This document shows, piece by piece, positions 1-11,967 of a DNA stretch of 64,000 nucleotides. Where the stretch lies: NCBI RefSeq assembly GCF_964355755.1, contig NC_092674.1:6205001-6269000 (forward strand), written 5' to 3'. Numbering within the stretch: position 1 is the first letter of the stretch; each line of letters starts with the position of its first letter. Under the pieces are notes generated by a model that worked only from the letters and a program-made list of their open reading frames with translations, was not told the origin of the DNA and made no database searches. This DNA comes from Antedon mediterranea (Eukaryota; Echinodermata; Crinoidea; Comatulida; Antedonidae). The position numbers and the translations under genes were made by a program.

Positions 1-548
1 AGATGTTGTGAAAGGGGATAGTTGAAGTCGGGTCGACATGCATGCAAATCATTCGTAAACTTCTCTGCGAATGTACAAACACATATTCCTATATATATAC
101 TATATGTATGTTTGAGGTAAAATATAAACACAACAGGCACAGAACAAATTCTAAAACCGACTGGTGATATGCTGAAAATTAATTAAATTTTAAATGATAA
201 AGGTAAAATATATATAAACACAACAGGCACAGAATATGAATTCTAAACTGCCCGGTATTATATATATACTATTTCAACCATATTTAAACCAGTTTAGCCC
301 AGTGAATATTCAAGGGTCCTCTGAAATGTAATTCCTTGCTGTTTATTATTTGTATGTGCAACATACACGCATTACATCTCTTTGTGAAATGAGATATAAT
401 TTACATGTCGGGTGATAGGCAGCACACAGGTGGTCTTTCAGTAGAAGCCCACCTCCACAATCCACGAAATTCTGTGTTTGTGGATGTAGGCTTTTGGCTC
501 TAGGCTATGTAAATTTCTCCATAAACCAGTTTATCTCATTTTTTGTAG
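1..548 (+). other. ABCE1 intron (partial)
   Basis: This is intronic sequence upstream of the first visible ABCE1 exon. It ends in a good acceptor (ttttgtag) at 541-548. A short stretch around 120-160 (aaaatataaacacaacaggcacag) recurs near 203-235, so there is a small local duplication. I see no coding exon here; earlier ABCE1 exons must lie left of the window. Confidence 0.7.
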
Positions 549-1224
549 GTACAAAATCTGTCCGGTGGTGAATTGCAACGTGTGGCATTAACCTTGTGTC
601 TTGGTAAACCGGCCGATGTTTATCTCATTGACGAACCGTCCGCCTACTTGGATTCAGAACAACGTCTGGTCGCTGCAAAGGTCATAAAAAGGTCAGCAAT
701 AAAATAATCACATAACCGCTATAAAAATGATGAAATAATACATGCACAATTATTTTAAAAGAAATTGTTTGTATTTTTTAAATTTATTTGTATTTTTTAT
801 TGTACGATTCCTATATGTTTACAGGTTTATCCTGCATGCTAAGAAGACTGGTTTTGTGGTAGAACACGATTTCATCATGGCCACGTACCTAGCAGACCGT
901 GTCATTGTGTTTGACGGTAAACCATCCATAGATACCACCGCTAATACGTAAGTTACACTTTTTACAAAACCTGCAAATTGTAGACCACTACAAAACATAA
1001 TATCACTTGTACAGTTATTTCTTGTTAATTGGAATATTTAAAAATGTTTCTGCTTTAATTGCAGGCCTCAATCTCTACTTAACGGAATGAACCAGTTTCT
1101 AGAGTCGTTGGAGATCACTTTCAGACGTGACCCAACCAACTACCGACCTCGTATCAACAAGTTACACTCTGTAAAAGATGCCGAACAAAAGAAAGGCGGC
1201 AATTACTTCTTCTTAGAAGATTGA
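549..1224 (+). CDS. ABCE1: ABCE1, C-terminal three exons (partial gene)
   Basis: This is the 3' end of the ribosome-recycling ATPase ABCE1 (RNase L inhibitor, Rli1), which splits 80S ribosomes after termination in the cytosol. Coding exons are 549-691, 825-947 and 1065-1224 (stop TGA 1222-1224); all joins keep phase and use GT/AG sites. The 141 visible residues carry the hallmarks of the second nucleotide-binding domain: signature LSGGELQR, Walker [13 protein letters not shown] and the H-switch VVEHDF, then a tail ending NYFFLED. This part is extremely conserved across eukaryotes, so the assignment is firm. The N-terminal Fe-S domain and first ATPase domain are outside the window. A four-copy tandem repeat begins directly after the stop codon. 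The gene converges on MCTS1. Confidence 0.97.
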
Positions 1225-1318
1225 GAGGGCAGCAGACATAACATCATATAGAGGGCAGCAAACATAACATCATATAGAGGGCAGCAAATATATCAGCATA
1301 AAGAGGGCAGCAAACAAC
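1225..1318 (+). repeat. 26-bp tandem repeat x4 in ABCE1 3'UTR
   Basis: Units starting gagggcagca begin at 1225, 1251, 1277 and 1303, exactly 26 bp apart. The first unit abuts the ABCE1 stop codon. The last copies are diverged. It lies in the presumed 3'UTR. Confidence 0.85.
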
Positions 1319-1623
1319 ATAAATTAATTGATGCTGATAGAAATTATCATTCAATGAAATTTTGCAACAACTGAAATTATGTTGTAAAGTTGATTCTAAT
1401 GGAAAACCAATGTTGGACCTATTGACGCTGAAGTGTCAAAGGTTATATTTTATTTTGTGTAAATGTTCTTGGAACTAGGTTCTAAGAGTGTCTGTGGTGA
1501 ACCTTTTTTTGGTATCTGTTACTTGTATATAAATCTATAGATAAGCACTAGATACAAATTACTCTATGGTGTGTACACAATTTGATGAAATCAACCAGAT
1601 ATTTAGCTAAGAAAGTCTACAAG

Positions 1624-4600
1624 TAGTATCCCCATTTTACACTTTCTCTGGGAAAAAATTAGAAACAAGTGTTTCTCAACTGATTTGTGTCATATGGGGT
1701 CTATATATCCACCAAAAAAAAGTTCCAGCTCATCTGGCCTGGGGAAAGCCGCCATTTTGGATTTTCAAAATGGCCGCCGTAAAATACAGGTTTTTGCTCA
1801 TATCTCCTCTTCTACATCATGCATGGAAATGATTTTGGTGGCAAAATGTATGTTTTGAGGGTCAAGGAATCTAAATACAGCATTTTGAAGTTCACTCAAT
1901 GACCGCCATCTTGTTTTTCAAAATGGCCGCCTTAAAATACAGATTTGTGCTTATCTCAGCTTCTGTATCATGTATAGACATGATTTTGGTGGCAAAATGT
2001 AGGTTTTGACGGTCAAGGAATCCAAATACAGCATTAATTTGAATTTCACCCAATGGCCGCCATTTTGAAAATCAAAATGGCTGCTATAAAATTTACAGAT
2101 TTTTCCTCATATCTCAGCTTCTACATCATATGAACGTAATTTTGGTAGAAAAGTATATGTTTTGAAGGTCAAGGAATTCAAATATAGTATCTTAAAGTTC
2201 ACCTAATGCCCGCCATTTTGTTTTCAAAATGGCTGCCATAAAATTTACAGATTTGTCCTCGTACCTCAGCTTCTACATCGTGCATGGAAGTGATTTTGGT
2301 GGCAATGTTTATGTTTTGAGGGTCAAGAAATCTAAATACAGCTTTTTGAAGTTCACTCAATGGCCACCATTTTGATTGTCAATATGGTGGCCATAAGCTA
2401 CAGGTTTTTGCTAATTTATGAGCTACTATGATTATGATTTTGCTAAGCCTATGTTTTGAAGGTTACAGAATAAAAACAAAATTCAGCTTTTGAAATACAG
2501 TTGGAAAGTGATGACGAGAATAAGTCAATATGTTGGTGATAATATATGGGAACCACAATGATTATGGAGGAGATACCCCAGGAGATACTGTACTCAAGAA
2601 GATATCAGCGATGTACTGTAACTATATCATTCGCGTGAAGAACCTAAAAATAAAATATTCTAAAAAAGTTTGTTAGACGACATTTTAAGATATTTTCCAA
2701 ATCCTAAAGAGAAGCATGGCCAACATGGCCAGCATATTCCAATCAGATACATTATAGATAAAGCAAGTAAAGCAATTTAAAGCAACATATCTTATGTGAC
2801 TGAATGGATGGTTACCTAATACACTGGGGACTAACATAATGTAGACATAAGAATTAGCCAATTTGCAGATGACACTGTGTTTTTTCTCAAACACCAAAAC
2901 TCAATTAAACCGATTATAGATATACTGGATGAATTTTCTATATATTCTGGACTCGGAATTAATTATGAAAAAAGTAACATTATGAGAATAGGATCGTTAA
3001 GAAACTGCGACTATAAAACGTCATCTGAGAAAAGTATTTCATGGACCAAAGGCCCAGTAAAATAATTGGGTGTTAATATTTCTTGTAATTTTAATGATAT
3101 TTCATAACTGGTCTGGATTTATGCATGTAGGTATAATGCGATAACTGGACAAATCGACGATAGTTTATGCCGATCATTCTTTTTTATCCAATTAACATGT
3201 CAACAGTTTATACAATGGTACAGCCACTCTGAAAACGTATATCTAGCTGCTTATCTATCAGTCATAATAATCAAACATGGAGGAGTTTATCTTTTCAGGA
3301 GCTTTCTTGGTTATATTGGACATAATGGTGGGTTGAGGTTTTGAAGTTGTGCATAACCTACTTTAAAGAGAGCTGTATATTCTAAAGCTCTAAGAGGATG
3401 AAGCTATGTATCATATAATGATGACACGAGATGAGGATGTACCATTTTGTCTCCAGATGTAGACACAGTATAGGACAATTGACTATGATGGCCAATATGC
3501 CTAAAAGACAAATTTCCATATGCATACAATACAAGATGTTCCAAAAGAATGGATATCATGCAACATGTTATAATGGTGAAGAATCAGTTTTCAGACACTC
3601 TCACAATAGAGAAAACCTTATGTATCTTGAAATTTGTCTTTCAGCATTTCCAGATATAGCCTTCCACTTTTGGCATTTTGGCCATGACCAGCTGCTGCAA
3701 ATATGAAAGCATACTGTAGATGCTATATCTGAACCTGGAGCTCCCAATTGCACAATCATGCCTAAAAAGTTATACCATCTAATGATACAGCCACAGCTTA
3801 AATGTTCTTGATATCTTTTTGACTTTCCCAGAAAGCTCTTAAGAATCTTTCGAGTTTGACGACAAATGGCAGTTTTCTTTCTCTAACTATTTGCATTACT
3901 TTACGTCACATTGGTTGATCGAAGGTTATTCTGATGGCAGATAAGCAGCTAGATTTAAATATAAATGCAGACCATTTAGGGTGACTAGTGTTGATCTCCC
4001 AGTGTATTACTATGTATTCATAAGATATGTTACTTGCTTTATCCATAAGTTGTACTTTTAACTGCAAGTTGGCCATGCTTCTCTTTATATTTGGAAAATA
4101 TCTTTACATGTCTATGTAACTTCTTTAGAATATCTTGTTTATTAGTTTCTTCTCGCGAATGATAGTTACAGTACACTCTCTGGTATTTTCTTGTGTACCT
4201 CTTTGGTCGTAATCAGTATGGAACTCGATCTTGTGATTAACTCACGACGTTGACATAGTAATAATGAGGATTGTGATAGCGATAGATCTCGGAGACTAGA
4301 CAAAGGGGATTGTACATAAATGTTGTTATTATTATATGTTGTGCCCCCGGTTGTGCCAGTTTGATTGGGAATTTTAAAACTATTACTGTATTTAACAAAC
4401 TGTATGCAAAAAAAGCAACATCTCTAAAGCCAGTGGAGCAGTAGCCTTCAACTATGAATTTGGTCCTAAATGGAATAAGAAGATCTGATCACTTTCGGCA
4501 ACTCTGTATTTTAGAATGCTGATTTTTTATTCAGTAACAATCAAGACATAGACTTAGTTATCAAAATCATGTCTTCATTATTTATATGAGCTACGAAATT

Positions 4601-5267
4601 AGCAAAACCTGTATTTTATGGCGGCCATTTTGAAAAACAAAATGGTGGCCATTAAATGAACTTTAAAAAATGCTGTAATTGAAATCCTTGACCCTCAAAA
4701 TATATACATTGCCACCAAAATCACTTCCATACATTATGTGGAAGCTGAGATAAGAGCAAAAATCTGTATTTTTATGGTGGCCATTTTGAAAAACAAATGG
4801 CGGCCATTTTGAAAAACAAAATGGCGGCCATTGAGTGAATTAAGAAAATGCTGTTTTTCGATTTCTTGACACTCACAACTACACTTTGTCACTAAAATCA
4901 CGTTGATACACGATGTAGAATTTGAGATGAGTACAAATCTGTATTTTATGGCGGCCATTTTGAAAAACAAGATGGCAGACATTCAGTAAACTTAAAAATG
5001 CTGTATTTGGATTCATTGACCCTCAAAACATATACTTTGCCACCAAAATCATATCCATACATGATGTGGAAGCTGATATATGAGCAAAAATATGTATTTT
5101 ATGGCGGCCATTTTAAAAATCCAAAATGGCGGCTTTCCCCAGGCCAGATGAGCTGGAACTTTTTTTTGGTGGATATATAGAACCTATATAACTCAAATCA
5201 GTTGAGAAACACTTGTTTCTAATTTTGTCCCAGATTGGCCCTTTTTAGACTTAAAATAGGGATACTA
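1624..5267. mobile_element. 3.6-kb foldback (long inverted repeat) DNA transposon
   Basis: The element starts TAGTATCCCC and ends with its near inverse, gggatacta, flanked by AAG on both sides (1621-1623 and 5268-5270), read as a 3-bp target duplication. The left arm, from 1624 to about 2480, matches the inverted right arm from about 4560 to 5267; both hold tandem blocks of roughly 150-180 bp built around short palindromes such as aatggcggccattttg. The arms continue inward: about 2590-2830 matches the inverse of about 4020-4210, and a ctagctgcttatct block near 3240 matches the inverse near 3945. Only about 3300-3900 looks unpaired. No transposase was found, so it is probably non-autonomous. 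It sits between ABCE1 and MCTS1. Confidence 0.85.
2850..3063 (+). pseudogene. Reverse-transcriptase fragment of a LINE, captured in the foldback element
   Basis: Translation gives RISQFADDTVFFLKH at 2850-2894, containing the FADD catalytic motif of non-LTR reverse transcriptases, followed by IDILDEFSIYSGLGINYEKS, the segment typical just after that motif. A stop at 3063-3065 follows, and the frame continues with LGVNIS, the usual next conserved element, so it is a broken fragment. No endonuclease or full RT domain is present. It lies inside the foldback transposon and was probably picked up by it. Confidence 0.75.
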
Positions 5268-6640
5268 AAGCCTCCACCTAGCACCTGACTACATACATGA
5301 TCTGTAGTGGACTAAAATGTGTATACCATTATGTGACACCATTCTATCAATACCTATTTCATAGGTTTTTTTTTCAATTTTGTTGTTGAATATGCCATTT
5401 TAATGTCACATAATAGTTATTCACTTTGACCAAAAACTGAATCGAAGAAAGATTTACCCAAAAAACATGTAATTTAAATTATTTTTTGGTTTTCTTTTTC
5501 AGAAGTGAATAACTTTATTAAAACTACAAAATGAACTATTTAAAGTCCAATTTCTTTAACCTTTATTTTTTATGCTTTTCGGACGACAATATAAGGTTGG
5601 GACGTAAATTAAAATATAAATGTGTGCTGCTATTTTGTGTACTATCGACGCACATATCCCAAGCCAGATTTTGCTTATAATTATAACACCTACAGTATTG
5701 CTTATGCATTCATTTATGTTGAAAAGGAATTCAGGAGGAAAAATGTTGAAACCACCTAAATATAGTAATCTTTTAAGAATATGATGGTCTCTATTCTATG
5801 GCAAAATTGTGAAGTCATGATTGAACTAAATATTTCTAATTATATGTCACATTCATGTGCTAATTTATATTTCTTTGCTGTAATAAATAAAACTAAATCT
5901 TTAAAAATTGTTTCAAGATTTTTAAGTATGAATTGGTCCTGTGTGTGAAAACAAGATAGAAGAATACTCTTTGAGACATACAAACAACAACTATTATATA
6001 CATGTACTTTATTGAAGCATATATAAAAATGTATTTTAGCATTTGTAGTACATTTGTTAATTCAGGATTTGTATTGGTAATCTGCAGTGACCTATTGGCA
6101 CCTGAAAGCCGCAGCTGTTGCTTTTACAGTAAGAAGCCTGGAAAATTTTCCCCAGTCTATCCTCCATTGACATTAAAATATAATTAAATTCATTTACACA
6201 TTGTATCTTTGCGAATTATCCTACCAGCCTTAAAATTCGGAATGATTTTTCATCTGTCATAAAATAAATATATTGGTATAGCGAAATGTACGGCTGTGAT
6301 AAAACACTGTATGTTTGCGCCTTTAAGAACCAGTGATATTTCCCTTAAATATTACATATTTCCATTGTATTCACAATAGGAGATATTTTTTTCCTTAGCC
6401 TAAGTGTGATTGGTGAATACAGCCACTAGTGTATGTAAAGGTAGCACTTATTACATACTGGTACAGTTATCTTTTACAAGATCACTAAAAAAGAGCTTGC
6501 AATATGTTCTTAATACCAGGCCTCGCAATGTACGGTATACTATTAGGCCATCTTGAATGTTCCATCCATTGTGAACTGCCTCGTTCGCTTTCCCAAAGCC
6601 AATGAGGTTGCCAGGATGTGGTGGTAGTTGTGCCCATTTC
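5268..6640. other. Convergent 3' region between ABCE1 and MCTS1
   Basis: No gene is seen. The stretch holds aataaataaaac near 5884 on the plus strand, a possible downstream polyadenylation signal for ABCE1 if the foldback element is read through, and tttatt at 6008-6013, which is AATAAA on the minus strand about 630 bp beyond the MCTS1 stop. Short open frames here have no recognisable protein similarity. Confidence 0.5.
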
Positions 6641-9050
6641 TTACTTCGTATTTTTCATTTGCCATAGACCATCATTGACATAATGTAAATTTTCAACTCC
6701 TATTCCTTTGTTGACTGTTTTACTGAAAGAAAAAAAAGGATCATACTATAATGCACAGGTATAACTAAACAATTATGCACTAAAGGTTGTCAAAACATTC
6801 AGTTGATGAGTTTGTATAATTATAATTAATTTTAAACTCCTATTCCTTTGTTTACTGTTTTACTGCAAAAAAAGAGTAATCCTACTATAATGCACAGGTA
6901 TAAGAAAACAATTATGGACTTAAGGTTTTCAAACCACTCAATTGATGATGAGTTTGTATAATTATCAATACTTTCACTACTACTAAATGTTCAACTCGTA
7001 CTACTTTGTGGACTCTTCTACTGCAAAAAAAAAAGAAGAATCGTACTATAATGCACCGATAAGGAAACAATTATGCACTATAGGCTTTCAAACCACTCAA
7101 TTGATGAGTTTGCATATTTATCAATAGTTACTTACATTTGTTCTGATGACATTTTCATTAATCCTATAGCAATTGCATGTTCTTTACCTTCTGCCATAAT
7201 TGCCTAATACATTATGTTAAGTGAAAAATATTTCTTTTATAAAAGCCTATTATGACACAGAAAGCTCTGTCTACATGTGCCCATATATGGACATGATGAT
7301 GTCATATCACTACCATATATGGGCACATCACAGCTTTATACAGTATGTTTAGTAAATATATTTCTTTTATAAAAGCCTATTATGAAACACAAAACAGCAA
7401 GTTTGTTGCCGATATAATGCCACTTGGCTCAACCAAAATTAATTTGTTTATTAAGGATACAACTATTTCCTTTTCTGGACTCTCTATCATTTTAGCACCA
7501 GGCGATGTGAGACCAGGGCACATGATGTTAGCGCCACTAAGTACAAAGCGTATTGCACCTTTGTCTACCTGTTGGTGGGGTAACATCATAGGATCTGCAA
7601 TAACAATCACGAAAATGTTGTTTTTTTTTCATACGTATCCAACAGAGAGCAACTCAGCAATTACAGGATGGATAAACTATTTTATAATTTATTGTGCTAT
7701 AAACTAAGTCTCATTAGAGGCTTAGGGAGTGGAGTTGAAAGAGTTGTGAGTTACAAGCCTGGCACTAGGTCAGAATTGAACCCTGGACCTTTGGATTGGA
7801 AGGCAAGCATGTTAACCACCAAGCTACAGCTCCACTACAACTACTAGATATTACAGAGAATAGTAGTCATGTATGGCTGAGTATCGGTGTTGAATTGAGG
7901 GTCGGTGTTGCCATTGGGTTGGCCTGAAGGGTTGCAGGCAGACTGCATAGAAGCACTCCCCCATACACCCTCTCCGTTATCTCAAGCATATTTGCATACT
8001 CATCACTTACATTTGTGTAATAATTTAAGTGTAGGCATAAAAATACCAGCTGTGTCCCTAAATAGTATCACCTCTCCATCCAATGCTACAAGCTCTATGT
8101 GGTCATGACTAAAAAAAGACAGCAGAAACTTTATTTTTAACAAACAAAAATCTAGTATTGTCAATAAATTGTGACTTATGCACTTGTCAATTGTATGACC
8201 CATCATATGACCTCTGGGATATTGGAGTCATGGGTGCGTCATTTAGAAAAAATCATTGATGCAGGTGGTACATCACATCAATGAACAATGGTGTGTCAAT
8301 GTCCGTCACTTTACCACCGGCGATATCATAAACAACATGGTCACACTGCGTCAAAATGGGTGAGTCATGGTCACCTAAGGTCATAAGGTATGACACACAT
8401 TGGACAATAGACGCACCTCTCCAGGGGGTCGTATAGTGGGTCATACAATTGCATTATAACGCATTATGCTAAAGCTTCAATATGCGTAATAATAAATAAA
8501 ATTCCAGAAATTAATAAGATTTGCCTGACGGATAGACATTACCATTTGACAAGCACTAATGGTTCTTTTTTTGGAACAATCTGATCAACGTAAGGTGCGA
8601 CGGCTGGGTAGTGTTCAACTAAGCCAGCTCTAATACCACGCGCTACTGATGATTTAACTTGCTGCGTTCCAGAAACATTATCTTTGGCTATGAACCTATA
8701 AAAAAAATGTAAAGCATGCAAAACAAGAAATTAAACATTTTGACAGAAATCATGATTGCTAGTTTTGAAAAAAAAAGACACTGTAAAATGTGACAGTACA
8801 CAACTGAAAAAGTTGTTGTTCTACCACAAAAATACCTCCATATAAATACAAGCACCCCTATCAAGGTAAATTATATTATTATAAAGTATACCTTATTAAT
8901 TTTCAATCAAAATTGGGCACATAATTAAATATATCAATATCATCAGATCTGATAAATTCTATAAATAAAAACCTAGTTTTGCACACAAAATTTTTTACAA
9001 ATTGAAGGTTAATTTATATTCATAATTATAAATACTCACTTTTTAAACAT
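6641..9050 (-). CDS. MCTS1: MCTS1, translation re-initiation/recycling factor
   Basis: This encodes MCTS1 (MCT-1), which with DENR removes deacylated tRNA and mRNA from post-termination 40S subunits and promotes re-initiation. Exons in transcript order are 9040-9050, 8543-8695, 8011-8108, 7461-7594, 7136-7203 and 6641-6722 (stop 6641-6643), giving 181 aa, the same length as human. The tiny first exon encodes MFK plus part of a codon, as in vertebrates. Conserved stretches include [14 protein letters not shown], then the PUA-domain signature [20 protein letters not shown] and [10 protein letters not shown], and the end [13 protein letters not shown]. All joins keep phase. The donor of exon 4 (GTATCC) is weak. 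Intron 5 carries tandem copies of the last-exon acceptor. The gene is head-to-head with CWF19L2. Confidence 0.97.
6691..7135. repeat. Tandem triplication of the MCTS1 last-exon acceptor region
   Basis: Three diverged units of about 140-160 bp start near 6691, 6831 and 6989 (ttcaactcctattcctttg and variants). The first includes the 5' end of the real last exon of MCTS1 and its acceptor; the other two fill intron 5. On the minus strand each extra copy keeps a pyrimidine run and CAG (AG at 6863-6864 and at 7021-7022) followed by degraded exon sequence. Confidence 0.85.
7218..7391. repeat. Direct duplication around a partial MITE in MCTS1 intron 4
   Basis: The block atttcttttataaaagccta occurs at about 7228 and again at about 7360. 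Between the copies (7259-7337) is a shortened member of the GCTCTGTCTACAC MITE family, keeping the palindromic core catatatgggcaca but not the full terminal repeats. The duplication sits in the short intron between MCTS1 exons 4 and 5. Confidence 0.75.
7740..7842 (-). mobile_element. tRNA-derived SINE fragment
   Basis: On the minus strand the sequence reads GTAGCTTGGTGGTTAACATG (box A-like), then CAGGGTTCAATTCTGAC (box B-like) with tRNA-like spacing. It is diverged and has no acceptor-stem pairing, so it is a SINE head rather than a functional tRNA gene. It lies in MCTS1 intron 3. Confidence 0.65.
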
Positions 9051-9397
9051 AACTGTGTAATATTGAATTGTTAAAAGTAAAATGTTATATTAATTTGTTA
9101 TGAACTGTTTTAGCTACTGCACCTTCCTTTTTCCACAGTAGAATCTTGCTTGATCAGACTTGGCATGACTTAGGTCATGATGTTTTTTCTCAATAAATGC
9201 TTTATCATCAATACTTTTAAAATTTAATGATTCAATAGGTTTTTAATTGTATCTGTTACATCTATTGTACATTTAACCATTTTCTATGAAACAAAAATGT
9301 TGTTTTAGTGTTCAATTGTTCACTTTAAAAAAAAGTTGATGAAAGTTAGGTCAGTGAGTGACCTTTAACCCTATGAAAAACGTTCACTTTGCGAAAC
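9051..9397. promoter_or_regulatory. Shared head-to-head promoter of MCTS1 and CWF19L2
   Basis: Only 347 bp separate the start codons of MCTS1 (minus, ATG from 9050) and CWF19L2 (plus, ATG at 9398), so both 5'UTRs and a bidirectional promoter must fit here unless upstream noncoding exons exist. I see no clear TATA box oriented to either gene and no GC-rich island. Confidence 0.6.
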
Positions 9398-11933
9398 ATG
9401 TCGCTGATTAACTTTGAGAGCTCGACAAAACTTGAAAACCAGCGAAATGAAAAACGAAAACGCAGAGAAAAAATTATTGATGACGTAAGTACTTGTATAA
9501 TGTATATTTTTCAGTAGATATTATTGCTGTTTCATGAAATGATTTTGTGTAGGCCTGGCCCTAGGCTAGATAAGTCGAGTAGAGAAATATTGACACCGCC
9601 TGCGAAAACCTGCCTTTGTGTGGGTCGAATACTACTACTAGGCCTAGCATGCCTTTGGGCCCTACTCTTCCAATCTGGTTCATTCCAAAAAGGCTACACC
9701 TAGCATGGAATTTTAATGACGGTGGCCATATAAGTTATTATGTTAAATTCTAAATTTATATCCCATTACGCCGATGATACCACAAGTCCACACTGTTCAG
9801 CTTTTCTTTTTTCCCTTTCCCTTTCCACCACTTATTTTTTTTCGTTTGACTAAATCGTACTTACATAGTCTGAAATAATTCTGTGTTTTTTCCAGGCAAA
9901 AGAAAAATATCAAAAACATGTCAAACGTAAAGAAGAAAGACGATTAAAGGGAGAAGATACCTGGATGTTACCATCAGTGAGTCAGAAGATTGCCGACGAC
10001 GTAAGTGTGGAAAATAATTTGTAGAAATTGGAATAGCACAGTTTTTAAAAAAGGATTTGAAATGTTGTACAACCAGGGTGCCTTAAACATGAGTATATGT
10101 GCATCTGGCAATAAATTGTAATTAACATAATAATTATTTCATTTGTTAATAAACTTAAATAAAAAAATAGATATTTTGTAAAATTACTGTATTCACAGGA
10201 ACAGAAGATCAAGTCAAAGAAACCTAAAAAAGAGAAAAAAAAACACAAGAAGAAACAAAAGCATAAAAAGAAAGAAAAAAACAACTCTTCAAGTTCAGAT
10301 GACTCGGAAGATGATGATGAAATGCAGTGGGTTGTAAAAGAAGAAGAACCAAAAGAAGCCCCAGTAAAACCTGTATACACTGTGGCTGGACCACCGCCTT
10401 CTGTCTTGGAGCCGCAGCAGTCACAGGTAAAATATTCTGTGGGTTTGTTTTCCTGGACTAAATAATTTTTGAAATAAATAAAATTGAGTAAATTAAGTAG
10501 GCCTACTGTGTGTATTATATAAAACAATTATTTTGTATTTTACTAGCGAGATGACTGGATGAAGGATTCCTTTGACATGAACACATACACAAGAAAAGAT
10601 TTGAGGAAGGATAAAGATGTAGAGAAAGAAAAAGAAAAGAAAGAAAGGAAGAGTGTGTTGGATAATGTAAGTAAAGGGTTTTGCTAACTACCGTTTCTCA
10701 AGAAAAATAATAACTCTATACTGTAACTTTTGTTTTAAATTTTAATCATTTTCAATTGTTTTAACAGTATTTTAACATTGGCCTATTAAAAGTGTTTTTT
10801 ACTTTATCACATGATACCACAGATTACATTTCTCCAAAGTGGGTTACTTGGCTGGCCCAAATGTCTGGCAAATTGACAGTAAGACATCGCCAATAATGCT
10901 ATTAAGGGATGCACTAGGCACCAGAAATCTGGAACCAACTTCCTCGTTCCATCCGCTACACTCCATCCTCATGTTGCGCTGTGAAACTCTGGTAAAGAGC
11001 GCTTTATAAATGTTTGATATTATTATTATTATTAATTTAAAAACATATTTTTTTAGCCTGGGCAGTGCAAGAACGAGTTGAATCCTTTCTGGAAGAATGG
11101 AGGTAGTGGCCTTCCTGAAGAAAACCCCAACAAAACAAGTACAACAAATGTACCAAAGAAAAGTAGGGATGGTGGAGTTTGGTGGCTGAAGCAGTCTTAT
11201 AAAAGAGCAGTTGAACAGTCAGACGATAGTGGAAAGGCAGTGGATGATATTCTTGCTGAAAGGTTTGGGGTAAGTTATGTGGGTCACTTTGGGTTTTGGT
11301 AGTTCATATACAGTGGTACATGTTGCTTAAATGACGAAGGTCCCAAATCCCAAGAATTTATAAAGCATGGCCAAACCATAGTGGGTGCTTTTTATATTTT
11401 AAAATGACATTTACAGTAACAATGGTACACAACGTATCTCAAAATTGTAAAATTTTGACAATAAAGTAGACTTGTATCTTGTAGTATCTTCTGATATACG
11501 TTTCACGTTATACTGCTGAATATATCTATAAGCTTTAATGATAAGAATGTTGTTTGTCCGAAGACTAGAAAGATGATTAAAATATTAACTGTTCACCAAG
11601 TTGGTATACTGTGGAATTTTTAATTGCTCTAATGGAAGCACTTGATTTGCATTGTAGAAACTGTGTTACCAATGCATTTTTCGCCTTTAGGTGCCTAGTG
11701 GAGCCTACATAGCAAATGTATGCACTGTCGGGATATTTTTAGTATAGATTGATTGAAATATTGATTGAAATATATATTTATACTGGGTAACCTCTTCAGT
11801 CAAAGACTGGTCTCCCAGAGGGCCCAGTTGGTGATCAGTGGCTGTGAAGTACTAATACACCGGGGTAACCCCCTACTCGTCTCGAAAGATGTACTAGATT
11901 CTTTAAAGTGCACACGAGCTAGATGTGTACACT

Positions 11934-11967
<34 letters not shown>

